Below are positions 1 to 11,612 of a DNA stretch of 64,000 nt, in pieces; within the stretch, counting starts at the first letter, position 1; every line of letters starts with the position of its first letter. The stretch spans positions 90,989,046-91,053,045 of the forward strand of contig NC_133405.1 in NCBI RefSeq assembly GCF_047511655.1, in the 5' to 3' direction. The position numbers were made by a program, and so were the translations under genes. Under the pieces are notes generated by a model. That model worked only from the letters and a program-made list of their open reading frames with translations. It was not told the origin of the DNA and ran no database searches. The stretch comes from Castor canadensis. Its lineage: Eukaryota > Chordata > Mammalia > Rodentia > Castoridae.

Positions 1-2329
1 GTGTGATGGAAGAGGTCCCCGTAAAATCCAATCGGCCACAGAGGCCCCCTTATTAATAAAGAAATAGTATTCAATGGTCTGCTACGCTTGCCTCTACCGA
101 GGTGGCACAAATCCATGAGAAAATAGCCACATGTCCTGTCTGTGGAACTAATTCACCAAGAACTCCAGAAATGCCTCCAGCCTGGCACAGTAGGGACCAA
201 AGGGAGGACGGTCAGCATCCTCCAAACAAGAAAAGTAATTGCTTTCTTTATGGAGTGAGCACGGAGCATAAGAGGCCAGACAATGAACTGCACACCGTGG
301 CAACCCTACTCTTAACACTCCAGTATCCATACTAGGGACAGACCAGAGTGCTCTATGAGCTAGGCTGTGTACAATCCTCCTAGCAATAGAGGATTATTTC
401 TGGTCCGTGACTAATAGGCAAACTCCTCGATTGGGGCTTTGGCAAGGACAGGGCTGGAAAATATGTATGCCCAAGACATTTGAGATGAAGAGACATGGGT
501 AAAAACTAGCCAAACCATCCTCTGCTCTGTGTGTGTTGGTGCACCTTATCTGCATTCATATCAAACAAGACAGGGAGGAGGTGAGATAGAACACCAAAGA
601 TGAACTAACCAAACAAACAAAGCAGGTAAAGCTTGGAAGGAGAGGGAGTCCCCAGCCCTTTGGGACAAGCCACCTTACCCCTTCTACCAGTGGGAACATG
701 AGTTCAGGTTTTTGAGGCATCGTGTTGCTGCAAAACTGGACTGCTATTAGTGATTCGACCAGTCAAGGGACATTTAAAGTCAGTCATTAGACTGTACCAG
801 TGCCCAGACATCTAGACCCTTGGGCTACTGCATGGGAGGAAACCTTTAGAGAGGAGCAGGGCTACCTCAGACCTGGGAAATCCATTTCACTGGGTGTCTC
901 CTAGCAGCAGCAGAAACTATTAGTCATACTTTAATGAGGGCAGAGACCCACACAGGTGTTTGTGAACTCCAGCTCTGCTAACATTACCCCGGTGTTCCCA
1001 CAGTAGCTTTTGTGGATGTGCCTCAGGGTGTCATCAGATCCCAGCTTCTGCTTCACTGCAAAGCAAATATAGCAAGGTCATTAAAAAACCACTTTGCTAG
1101 GGTATGCCACCACCCTACTGACCCCAGCAGTAGCAAGACATACAGTAAATTTGCTGTCAAACCAAGGCCTATACAGAAACTTGTAGGACAAAAGTTCGTC
1201 AAGTCTTCAAAATACCATCAAATTGTTCTTGTTACAGCAATTCACAACCCTTATGCCATACTAAAATGTGTAATAAATGAGGAGACCAACAGAGGCACTG
1301 TGACCTGTACTACTGCACACAAGACACACACAATTACTGCTTCATGGACACAGGAGCCCAGACACTAGAATCCACCCACCTGTGACATTCATTCTTCCTC
1401 CATCACAGAGAATCCACAGCCCAGCCACTTCCCTGCGATCCTGATGTGCCCCTGATGTGTACCCTATCTCTGAGACCTTCTGAGACTGTCACTCAGCACA
1501 TGCCAAGCATAATACCTTCCCCTGTCCACAGAGAGGTGTCTTCACTCCCTGAAGGCCCTGCAGAACAAAGCTCCACCTGTTTTCCACACTCAGGAGGTAG
1601 AACTCTCTCCACTGGAGCAGGGGACACCACTGGGGTGATCCTCTAGGGCCCCGAGGGCTGCTAAGCACAGAATGACCTGCAACTTTAAGCCCTCCTCTTT
1701 TGCTGGGCCCCTCCTCACCCGAGACGCTCCTTCCTTGCCAGTTGTGAGGACACATCCATTGCTGGGTTATTCTGCCCTGGTGATCCCCAGCTGATAAGGT
1801 CTGTCTGGGAACACCACGCCCACAAGCACAGCACACGAAGACATACAACATGGGGCAGATCGGGGACAACGGGAACCATGCCGTTGACTATCTGGATTGG
1901 TCATCTTCCTACAAACATGACCAGACACCAACACTAAGTCCTGCACTCTTCCTCTTAGCTATGCTACTGCAACAAGCACCAGCTGTGACTCAGTCCGGCT
2001 CTAAGATGAAGTCTGTGACTCACAGGTGCCTTGTAAGTCCTGTGGGCCAACTGTGACCACAAATCAGCTCCACCTGATTATTATTAAATACTAGTGGCAC
2101 CAAACAGAGCAAAGAGCCATACCTATGGAGTCCCATTTAAAACATGCCAGGAGGGAGCATGCACCCAGTATTGGCGTAATCAAATTAAAAACCTTACAAC
2201 CCGGAGACCATCCCAACAAACCCTATGGGGTTACATAGGTAACATTCTAGCTATTAAGAACGCCTACAGTGATGATAAACGTGAACCATGCCAACAATAC
2301 ACATGCTTACAATCACTGGCCTTTTCCTC
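1..2329 (+). other. degenerate sequence, possible class I ERV pol/env relic
   Basis: No intact gene. A 77-codon open stretch at 102-335 contains a CPVCGTNSPRTPEMPP-type segment that resembles the C-terminal part of a retroviral integrase zinc-binding domain followed by a Pro-rich linker. Further open stretches (1012-1368, 1850-2056, 2094-2444) are not recognised. Together with the TM-like segment near 4.9 kb this suggests an old provirus later split by L1 insertions. Weak evidence. Confidence 0.3.
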
Positions 2330-3395
2330 TTTCATTTTTTTTTGTCGCATTTACTCACATGTGTATACATTGTTTGGGCCACCTTCCCACTCCCCTGCTT
2401 CCGGGCAGAACCTGTTCTGCCCTCTTGTTCTCCAATTTTGTTGAAGAGAAAACACATAATAAGAAAGACATAGCGTTTTTGCTAGTTTGAGACAAAGACA
2501 GCTTTAGATCTAGGGCAAATGCAGCAATGTTGTAGGACTTGGGTTACATGACAAGGGGAGAACATATACGGGAGGTACGGGGTTAGATAGAAAACCCAAA
2601 ACATGAAAGCATCTGATGTCCCCACTTCAGAGGAATTAATACAGAAACCTTAAAGCGACAGAGGTCAACACGAGAAGGGGATCAGGAACCAGAGTAAAGA
2701 TCAGTTAGAGATGAATCAACCTGGGTTGTAACACATTTGTACATGAAAGCAATGCTAGGAATCCCTCTGTATAGCTGTCCTTATCTCAACTAGCAAAAAT
2801 GCTATGTCTTTCTTATTATTGCTTATTTCTACTCTTCAATGAAACTGGAGAAAAGCACAGAACAGGTTCTGCCTGGAAGGGAGGGGGAGAGGGGGAGAGG
2901 GTGGGGGTGGGGACAGGAGGGAGAAATGACCCAAACAACATATGCACAGGTGAATAAATGAATAAAAATAAAAAAGACAGCTATACAGAGAGGTTGCTAG
3001 CGTTGCTTCCATGCACATGTATATTGCAACCCACATTGGTTCATCTCTACCAGACCTCTTCACTACCTCCTAGTCCCCTTCCCATAGTTGTCTCTTCCAG
3101 TTTAGGATAACTATATTCGCTCCTCTACAGTGGGCACATCAACCACATTCAAGTTTTAGGTTTTCTTCCCTTTCCGTATAACTCCCATGTGCACTCTCCC
3201 CTTAGTGGGTGACCCATGTCCAATAATATTACTGCATTTGTTTTAGGTTCATAATCTGCATATGAGGGAGAACATATGAGAACATATGAGCCTGGCTAAC
3301 TTCGCTTAAGATGATGTTTTCCAGTTCCATCCATTTACCTGTGAATGAGAAAATTTCATTCTTCTCTGTGGCTGAATAAAATTCCTATTTCTGAC
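2330..3395 (-). mobile_element. antisense L1 3' end (host of a nested L1)
   Basis: Starts with a T-run (2335-2343; poly(A) of the minus-strand element). It matches the other antisense L1 3' ends in this window (e.g. 58005-58373), then continues at 2983-3395 into the ORF2-proximal part (ATGTTTTCCAGTTCCATCCA). It is interrupted at 2504-2972. Confidence 0.75.
2504..2972 (+). mobile_element. sense L1 3' fragment nested in the antisense L1
   Basis: L1 3' UTR in sense with the G-rich tract at 2878-2930 and an A-rich tail at 2954-2972. It is bounded by a 10-bp target duplication, AAAGACAGCT, at 2494-2503 and 2973-2982. The two L1 copies are in opposite orientation and so form an inverted repeat. 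Confidence 0.75.
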
Positions 3396-4885
3396 AATGC
3401 TCTCTTACCCTCCAGGACAAGCCCTACTTAGTGATGCAGAAAGAAACCACACTAGCTAAGTAGCCAGAGGCACCTTTCCATCCACCTCTTCCCTGGCCAT
3501 CTCAATATGTCAAAGAAAGCAATGCTACATCCCATTATCTGGACCAAGGCACATCTAAAATATCAGTGTTTACAACCAGCTCGGGAATTCTTCACCATTA
3601 CAAAGGATCATAATCCGTGGGAGTGAGTTCTGCGATCACAACACTGTCTGCTCCAGGAAACAATCCAAGCTTGGGTGTTATGTGAAGACAGTTCTCATAA
3701 AAACATGTTTGGTCCTATGATGAAACCTCAGCACTTTATGCAAGGGGGATTTCCACCCAAAAGGACAACTACTTCCCACACAGCCAGGCTTGAGTCTAGT
3801 GAAGCTGTAAAAATGCTCTCCTAAAACATCTTCCCCTAGATCAGAAGCGATGCAGCAGAAGGTCGCCACTGAAACACAGCGGTATACTGATTAATAGGGA
3901 CAGAAACGGCTCAGATGTGTGACCCCTCTGAGGACCCCATAGGAGATTGCCCCCAAAGTTCAGGATCCACGACATTAGGTGGCTAAGTAAACAACTTTAA
4001 AACACAAAACACAACAAAGACAATGCTGCAAGCACCTGCATAGGTCATCTCATGCTGACACAGGCACGTTGATGGTACTTAACTACTGGTCATTGGTGGG
4101 AAACCGAAACTTCAGTACACCTCTATCAGAAGAAAGAATGCACAACTGCCCAACAAAGCAAACCTGTATCTAACCTCAGCCATAGCCATCCACACATGGC
4201 AAATGTAACTGCATGCTGGGCTGGCTGCTGACAACCTGATCTTAGGATACATCGTGTAATAACTATCCCCTTGTCAAGTCCTCCATAACCTCCTTTTTCA
4301 AGATGAGCCTATCCTGTAACAACTGACATCCAACAATCGTTTCCAGAGGCTCACATCCCACAAATATGTGGCCAGTTGTGAGATGAGCCCGTAATCAATT
4401 AAGTTGACGCAGACACTGAATGCAAGGTGCAATACACTTTGTTTGCCTATAACCGTCTATCTTCCTATTCGCATCAGTTGGGATTGCACTGAGCCACACC
4501 ACCTCACCTTTCTAGGAACTTAGAGAGACCATGCCTAGGGGAGCCTGGTGAGTCTGTAAGAACCAGCCCTAGTATGGGCTTCAGTTCATCCAATTTTGGA
4601 CCTTATGGGGTTTGGCTAATAATGCCGGTAGATTTTTTACATGGCAGCAGATTCCCCCGAGGACCAGCCCCCACAAACCATGCTAACCACAACCTACAAC
4701 AACCACAAATGAGCTCTTCAAATGGCCCTTCTCGTCTTAACCAGTCTAGGGTGACTAATTCTGGGGGCCTATAAGAACATCATACATGCAGGACACCATA
4801 TAATAAACAGCCATGCCCACGAAAATTAAAACAGTCCACAGACCGGAAACTCTTGGCCGAATGTCACTGTCCTTTAGGGAACATG
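3396..4885. other. no gene recognised; possible ERV-derived sequence
   Basis: No young repeat or coding exon is visible. Short open stretches only. Its position between ERV-like segments suggests decayed provirus, unproven. Confidence 0.3.
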
Positions 4886-5030
4886 TTGCCTGACAACCAC
4901 ATAGCCCTCAATTACTTATTGCTGTTGATGGGAGTGCTGCATACTTGCCAACACAACTTGCTTCATGTGGGTAGATCATAATCAACAAGTTTTGCAGATA
5001 GTCAGGGACATACATACACCATAGAGTCCA
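4886..5030 (+). pseudogene. class I ERV env transmembrane-subunit relic
   Basis: The frame from 4886 reads LPDNHIALNYLLLLMGVLHT, followed by cysteine- and histidine-containing residues. This spacing (Leu-x-Asn...Ala-Leu-x-Tyr-Leu-Leu, then the Cys-rich loop) recalls the region before the disulfide loop in gammaretrovirus-type env TM subunits. The expected CX6CC cysteines are not preserved, and stops follow. It is non-functional. Confidence 0.45.
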
Positions 5031-5149
5031 ACAGTGTCACTATACTGAGCAGATTGAAGAAATCAGAATCTCCTTTTCTCCACCAGACTTGCTGCAAAAG
5101 GGCTTTAAACTCCTACTTTGTGCCTTTGCCGGATTGTGTTTTGTTGTTG

Positions 5150-5238
5150 TTCCATTTTGAAAGTGCTGGGGATTAAACTTAAGAGCCTTGTGCATGCTAA
5201 GTATGTGTTCTACCACTGAGCTCCCCCCAACCCCCAAC
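5150..5238 (-). repeat. ID-like tRNA-derived SINE
   Basis: The reverse complement shows the A box (GAGCTCAGTGGTAGAACAC) and the B-box region (TAAGTTTAATCCCCAGCAC) of a tRNA-Ala-derived ID element. Confidence 0.75.
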
Positions 5239-5784
5239 CAGATTCTGGGTCTTGAGAATGCGTTATTGCTGGTTGCAAACTCAGGGAATAAGAAATAACA
5301 TGCAACTTAGGTTACCATGACATGGGGCTAAGAGATGGACTGTTACATACACGAGCCAAAGACGGCCCCTGTATAGTGGCCCTATGCTGTTTTGCTCTTC
5401 ATAGCATGTCCTGAATTTTAGCTCAAATTTGGTGAACGCAGGCAATGCTTTCACAGGACTTTTCTACAGTACTCTTGTAATTTGTGTTTATAGGCTTGAA
5501 ATAATTTTTTTTAATTTGTAGACATTACTTGAAAATCTTGTATTTTTCATGGAAACTTTCTGAAGCCCGAACTTTCTCCATCTGTAGCATCAGGGAGTTT
5601 AGACTACTCAATATTTACTTCAACCTGTGTTAATGACTGGGACCAGAAGAGACGAAGCAGGCAAAGATAAATTTTGGAAAGCCACTTTCATAAAACATTG
5701 CATGAAAGGCTCCTGCACATGCCCATGCGGGAACTTGAACCCGGGCAGCTTGGACAAAAAGCAGGAATTCCACCTGCTAGATCA

Positions 5785-6105
5785 TAGTTGGCAAACCATA
5801 GCCTCTGAGCCAAATAGGGCCTGCTGCCTGTTTTTGTATGCTTTGCAAGGAAGGTAAGAATGTTTTTCCATGTTTAAATGGCTGAAAATATCCAAAGATG
5901 ATTTTTGTGACCTGTGGAATTAAAGTTTCAGTTTCCATCAATGAAGATTGATAGGAACACGGCCTCACTCTTTTACAAATCATCTGTGGCTGCTTTCCCA
6001 CTGCAATGGCAGAGCTGAGTAGATGTGACAGACACCACATGGGCACATAAAGCCTAAAATATTTACAAGCTGGCCCTCACAGAAGTAGTTTGCCAAACTC
6101 CGCAC
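5785..6105 (+). mobile_element. hAT-Charlie-type non-autonomous DNA transposon relic
   Basis: Terminal inverted repeats GTTGGCAAAC near the start and GTTTGCCAAAC near the end, with the internal GGCTGCTTTCCCACTGCAAT / GGCAGAGCTGAGTAG sequence of a common mammalian hAT MITE. Heavily mutated. Confidence 0.65.
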
Positions 6106-6126
6106 TGCACCAGGTGAAACCCTTCT

Positions 6127-6288
6127 GATCTGTGGTTCTCAGCTGGAGACATTTTTGCTTGCTAAAACTGGGAAGGGCACTACTGCATCTAGTGAGCCAA
6201 GGCCAGAGATGCTGTCGAGGATCTAACACATATGACAAAGAGTAATCCAGTGCACATGTCAACAAAACCATGGCTGAGAAACCCTGGG
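6127..6288 (+). mobile_element. MER5A-like hAT-Charlie relic
   Basis: Starts TGGTTCTCAGCTGGAGACAT, contains GGCACTACTGCATCTAGTG and ends GGCTGAGAAACCCTG, which is the MER5A pattern with inverted termini. Confidence 0.8.
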
Positions 6289-6613
6289 GAGATACTGTGG
6301 CCTTGGGCTGAATAAACTAAACACGTCACCCCTCCCTGGACTCCCACCTCTGTGTTCAGCTTCTGCATCCCACCCTGAATGCCACTCTTGCACAGGGCTG
6401 CCCTGCGTGAGGCATGCACCATTAGGCTCTGCACGTGGCCCTTGCTGTTCCCCCCGCAGCCTTCCTTCCTTCCCACCATTGCTCTATCGTCACATGATTT
6501 TGTCTAATTCCAACTGGCACTGCCCTCTTCATCTCACCACAGGTCAGGCTGCTCTGCTCAGGCCTGCCCACCTCTCCCCTGGCTGTTGGGTTACCTCTCT
6601 TGTCTTTCAGATC

Positions 6614-6990
6614 TGTTAAGGACTGAACGCTTGTGTCCACTTGCCCCAAATTCCCATGTCACCCATAACCCCCAGTGTGATAGAGGATATCTTGAGGTGA
6701 GGCCTTTTAGAGGTAATTAGGTGAAAAAGGGTGGTATCCATCCTCATAAATGAGGTTAATGCCCTATGAAGAAGAGATAGGAGAGCTCTTGCTTCTCCTC
6801 TCTCTGCTCTCTGCCAGGTAAGGACAGCAAGGCAGTTTTCTGCAGGCCAGGAAGCAGGCCCTCCACAGGAACCAAACTGCCTGGCATTTTGATCTTGGAC
6901 TTCCCAGCCTACAGAACTGAGAGAAATAATGTTTTGCTGTTTAAGCCACTCGGTCCATGGTAATTTGTTGTACAAATTAACTGCAACATC
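6614..6990 (+). mobile_element. MLT1-type MaLR LTR
   Basis: Reads TGTTAAGGACTGAACG at its start, with GAGGTAATTAGGTGAAAAAG and the typical 3' part CAGCCTACAGAACTGAGAGA followed by TGTTTAAGCCACTCGGTC. Solo, old, + strand. Confidence 0.85.
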
Positions 6991-7234
6991 ACGTGTTAGG
7001 TCCTGGGCAAGAGGTGAGCCCATTCCCAGGGCTCTTCCTCACACCATCTTGACTGACCCACTCCCGACTTTTGTCCTGGAGGCTATTATTCCGTGCTCAA
7101 AGCAAAACTGAGTCGGGGTAAGGTTATTTGGAGATCTTTTCACTTCTTGTCATTGCCCTCCATCCAGAATACCAAGGCTGAAAAGCCTGATTGGGTGAGG
7201 GGCTGGGTCATTGCAAGACAAGGGGCTGCACAGT

Positions 7235-7530
7235 GGCCTAACTACTAGGAAGTGTGGCTTTGGCACTAGGGTGATTCACAGTATGAATCCTGCCTCAGAT
7301 TCCTGGAATGGAATCTTGGACTCCTGATCCCTAGGCCTGTCTGTGCCTCAGCTTTCTAATTTGTGAGAAGGGAAGGGTGACCCTATTCCATACGGCTGAG
7401 CACTGGGTTAGAAGCTTTCTGCCAATAAACTCTCTAATCCTCCCAAGGGCCCTGTGAAGTAAATACTGGCATTATGCCCATTTTACAGGTCAAGTGTGCA
7501 AGTCACCTGAGAGGCCTCCCAGCTTTCACA
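7235..7530. repeat. MIR-type SINE fragments
   Basis: CTGTGCCTCAGCTTTCTAAT (sense MIR core tail), followed by TGCCCATTTTACAGGTCAAG, which resembles an MIR in the other orientation. Two adjoining old fragments are likely. Confidence 0.5.
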
Positions 7531-7994
7531 ACCTAACTTCCAACACCCACATATATATGGCATGGACGTCCTTACCCATGGAGACCAGCATCAGGCTTTG
7601 AACAGGATTGTACTTCACCCACTCTAGAGTGAAGTTCTCAGCCGTGTCCTCAGATAACACGCCCCCATAATTACATATTCCTGTTGCTGCTGAAATGACC
7701 ACCCCTGGGTGGTGTGGAAATGTTAAGTGGGGGCTTCTCGTTCCTTCTTATATAGGGTTCTCTGTGGTGAGTTATTCAGAGTTCCCACCCTAAAACAAGT
7801 GTGGGTCATACCCAGAAATCATATGAGAGGTATTCTTCCTGATACGAAGCCCTGAGAAGACCACAGCATCACTTCCTGCCACAGATGCATGACCTAAACC
7901 CAATCATGAGAAAACAACAAACAGACCCAAACTAAGGGTTGCTTTAAAGGCCCATAATCTTCAAAGTGTCACGGTTATGAAAATCAAATGAATT

Positions 7995-8450
7995 AGCGTG
8001 CTCAGGTTGCCACAGACAGAATGCTATAGGCTGGGGTGGGGGTGTTTTGTCTGTGTGTATGTTTGAGACGGGATCTGTCTATGTTGTTTCAGTGTGGCCC
8101 CGAATTCAGCCTCCCAAGTACCTAGGACCCAGGTGCACACCACCAGGCCTGGCTCTTGGGTGAAAAACAGAAACTTATTTCCTTGCAGTTCCAGAGATTA
8201 GAAGCCCAAGATCAAGGTGTCAGCAAGTTGATTAAGGTTTCATGCCGAGGCCTCTTGGCTAATAGATGCCTGTCTTCTCCCTCTTTCTGTATCCTAGCCT
8301 CCTCTTCTTATAAGGACACCACTCGTATAGGATTGGGATACATCCCAAGGACTGCATTTATCCTCAATTATACCTTTTTAAGATGCTATCTCCACATACT
8401 GTCACATATGAATGGGCGTGGCAGACAATGAATCCACATAATAGGGATGT
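7995..8450 (-). mobile_element. MLT1-type MaLR LTR, antisense, split by a B1
   Basis: Antisense LTR sequence begins near 7995 (TTGCCACAGACAGAATGCTA) and resumes after the SINE at 8157 with CAGAAACTTATTTCCTTGCA, then CTCCTCTTCTTATAAGGACACC. Continuity across the SINE shows the SINE came later. Confidence 0.7.
8042..8156 (-). repeat. 7SL-derived B1-like SINE
   Basis: Antisense B1 pattern: GAGACGGGATCTGTCTATGT, CAGCCTCCCAAGTACCTAG, then GCACACCACCAGGCCTGGC. It is inserted in the antisense MLT1 LTR. Confidence 0.75.
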
Positions 8451-8634
8451 GTGTGAGGGGGCTGCTCCATGTTAATGGAAAGAAAAAAGATACGTCAACT
8501 AAATGCAACGTATGAGCATAGATTTGATCCTGAATGACAACTGGCAAAAACAAATGAGACCTGTGGATGAGATCATACTATTGCATCAATGGTACCTTTC
8601 GTGATTTTAGTAAGTACTACACTGTCTTGGTGGC

Positions 8635-9000
8635 TGTTATGGACTGAATGTTTGTGTTCATCACAAATGCACAGGTTGAAAGCCTAAATTCCCATGTGGT
8701 TGCAGTTCCAGATAGGGCCTCTAAGGAATTAAGGTTAAATGAGATCAGAGGGCGGCCCTGATCTGATAGGACTGATGTCCTTACAAGCAAAGATACCAGA
8801 GCGTTCACTTGCTCGCTCTTGCTCCCTATCTCTGCATGAAGACATAGCAAGAAGGCAACCTCCTGAAAGCTAGGAAGAGTGCATTCACCCAAAACCAAAT
8901 AGGAGGGCACCTTAATTGTGGACTTCCAGCCTCCAGAACTATGAGAAGTAAGTATCTGTTATTTAAGCTCTCCAGTCTAGGGTATCTTTTTGTGGGGGCC
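8635..9000 (+). mobile_element. MLT1-type MaLR LTR
   Basis: Starts TGTTATGGACTGAATGTTTG and ends with TTCCAGCCTCCAGAACTATG, then TTATTTAAGCTCTCCAGTCT, the diagnostic 5' and 3' blocks of MLT1 LTRs. Solo. Confidence 0.88.
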
Positions 9001-9189
9001 CAAGCATATTAAGAGAGTGATTGTGTGGGAGAATGTTCTTGTCCTTAGAAAATGCACACTGAGGTGTTCAAGGGCAACTATGGAAGATGTCTGTAATTAA
9101 CTCTTAAATGGTTTGGAAAAAGAAATAGAGGTTGAATACCCAAAGATATCAAATATCCCAAAATCCAAAAGTCTTTCAACACTCAAAAT

Positions 9190-10995
9190 GTTTCAAGGGC
9201 TGGGGGTGCAGCTCTCCCTATCTCTTAACCTATACAAAAATTAATTTGAAATGGATTAAAGATCTTAATGTAAGAAGTGAAACTTTTTTAAAGCTTAGTG
9301 TATATTGATAGTCCAAGGGGGTTTTGCCTTGGTATTTCAGGTCTCTATATATCGTGCTTTAATCAAATTAACCCCCTCCTATCACCATGCTCTCCTAATA
9401 TTCAACAGCTTACTGTACAGTGCATTTATATTATATTCATGTATAGATGGGTTCTTTCAATATTTTTCATTTTCTAGCATTTTCTTTATCTCTCCAAACT
9501 CCAATAGCCCAAAAATGAAGGGCAGGAGGGAAAAATAAATCTTTTACAGGGGTGGGTACCAGTGGGAGGGGGGTGGACATAAGGAAAGGGGGAATGAGGG
9601 TATATATGGTGGTTGTATTTTGTATCCATATATGAAAATAGAGGAATGAAACCTGTTGAAATTGTTCTAAGAAGGGGATAAGGGGGGAAGGAGGAGAATG
9701 ATGGAGGGGATAAATCCTACTATGATATATTGTAAACACATATGTAAATATCACAATGTATCCCCCTGTACAACTACTATATGCTAATAAAATCATAAAG
9801 AAATTAAAAAAAAATAAGTGAAACTTTGAAACTCCTAGAGGAAAACAGGGAGAATCCTTTAAAGATACAGGCACAGGTGAAGCTTTTTTGACTTGAACCT
9901 CAATTGCTCCGAAAATAAGAAACGAAAAATGGGATTGCATCAAAATAAAATGCTTCGTCACAGCAAAAGGAACAATTACCAGAAGCAAAAGAAAGTATAC
10001 ATAATTGGAGAAAATCTTTGCTAGTTATTCATCAGAGAAAGGATTAATATCCAGAACACATAAAGATCAATACATAAAAATCAAACACCAAAAGAATCAT
10101 CCAATTAGTAAATGGACGAATGACTCGATCAGTTTTTAAAAGAAGTACAAACGGGTAATGAAGAAATGTTCAACATTCTTAGCCATAAAGGAAATGCAAA
10201 TCAAAACTACACTGAGATTCCATCTCACCCTAGTCAGAAAGGCAATCAAGAAAACAAACAACAAATGGTGGTGAGGAAGTGGGGGAAAAAGAGACCCTTA
10301 TACACTGTTGGTGGGGATGTAAATTAGTGCAGCCACTGTGGAAATCAGTATGGAGGTTTCCTTAAAAATAGAGCTACCATGTGATCCTGCTGTATCACTC
10401 CTGGGCATATATTTGAAGGAATGTAAGTCAACATACAGTTGAGATACCAACACACCCATGTTTATAGCAACATTATTCTCAATAGCCAAAATATGAAATG
10501 AGCCTAGGTGCCCATCAACCGATGAATGGATAAAGAAAATGTGGCATACGTACCCAGTGAAGTATTATTCAGTCATAAAGAAAATGGAATTACATCTTTG
10601 CAGGAAAATGGATTGAACTAGAGATCATCAGGTTAAGCAAAATAAGCCAGACGAAGAAAGACAAATAGCATATGTTCTCTCTCATATGCAGAATCTAGTT
10701 CTTAAAAATAAGTGACAGCAATGTAAAACAGGTTCTGTTTGGGGATGGGTGCCAGCAGGAGGGGGAAGGGCAAAAGGAGAGGGTGAAGCGGGGTAGGTGA
10801 ATATGGTTCAAGTACTTTATGGCCATGTATGAAAACAGAATGATAAAACCAGTTAAAATTGCTTTCTAAGGGGGAGAAGAGTGATGAGTAAAAGTAACAG
10901 AGGGGGTGAATTTGACTAAAGTACATTGTATGCATGTATGGCCGTATCATAACGAGACCCCTTTGTACAACTTATATTTGCTAATGAAAAATACA
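9190..10995 (+). mobile_element. sense L1: ORF2 C-terminal remnant and 3' UTR
   Basis: Interrupted at 9287-9815 by a second L1. From 9828 it carries ORF2-end text in sense (TATACACTGTTGGTGGGGAT, TTAGTGCAGCCACTGTGGAA), then the G-rich 3' UTR from about 10735 and an AATGAAAAATACAAAAGAAAA tail region near 10985. The frame is broken many times. Confidence 0.85.
9287..9815 (+). mobile_element. twin-primed (5'-inverted) L1 insertion
   Basis: A 12-bp target duplication, AAGTGAAACTTT, at 9275-9286 and 9816-9827 brackets the insert. The first ~200 bases (to about 9485) are L1 3' UTR in antisense (the reverse complement has the GGGGGTTAATTTGATTAAAG block). The rest is L1 3' UTR in sense, ending ATGCTAATAAAATCAT plus poly(A). 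Confidence 0.8.
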
Positions 10996-11005
10996 AAAGA
11001 AAAGT

Positions 11006-11085
11006 GTCAGGGACTAGGGATGGAGCACATGCTTAACAATGCATGAGGCCCTGCCTGGGTCTGATCCCCAGCACCCAATTTTCTT
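11006..11085 (+). repeat. ID-like SINE
   Basis: CTAGGGATGGAGCACATGC, then GCATGAGGCCCTGCCTGGG and TCTGATCCCCAGCACC: tRNA-Ala-derived body with partly lost A box. It follows the L1 tail directly. Confidence 0.7.
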
Positions 11086-11527
11086 TGAGATTTTGGAGTA
11101 TTTCAGGTGCCAGAATTTCTGATTAAGAATGCTCAACCAGTAAAGTCTATGCAGGGGGAAATCCCAAATCTGAAATGTCCAAAATCCCAAACATTTTGGA
11201 TGAACGACATTCAACCTGTATTGTGTAATATATAAATAAAAGAATGCATATGTAGAGTGAGGGAGGGAGGGAGAATAAAAAAGCCAATGTGAGAAAACAT
11301 TAATTGCTGGATCTGATTGAAGGGCATATGTGATCTCTGCATTATTTTGATGGAAATTATTTCTAGATCTGAAATTATTTTGAAGCAAAAGGTTTAAACA
11401 TTTCAATGATCTTGTTTGTTCCTTCAGGACACAGGATCGTTAGGAATCAGAGCAATATTATCGACCAGTAATATTCACAGAACTTTCCCAATCTGTGGTT
11501 AGGTTTGCTTGACCAAAGGATGTCTCC

Positions 11528-11612
11528 TGGGCTGGGGGTGCAGGTCAGTGGCAAAGACCTTGCCTAACATGTGCAAGGCCCTGGGTCTGATCCCCAGCGC
11601 TGTAAGAAAAAC
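11528..11612 (+). repeat. ID-like SINE
   Basis: GGCTGGGGGTGCAGGTCAGT, then GCAAGGCCCTGGGTCTGATC and CCCAGCGC with a short A-rich tail. Confidence 0.8.

Noticed and set aside
9467-9988. 173-codon minus open frame
   Set aside because: Complement of an L1 3' UTR (C/T-rich strand).
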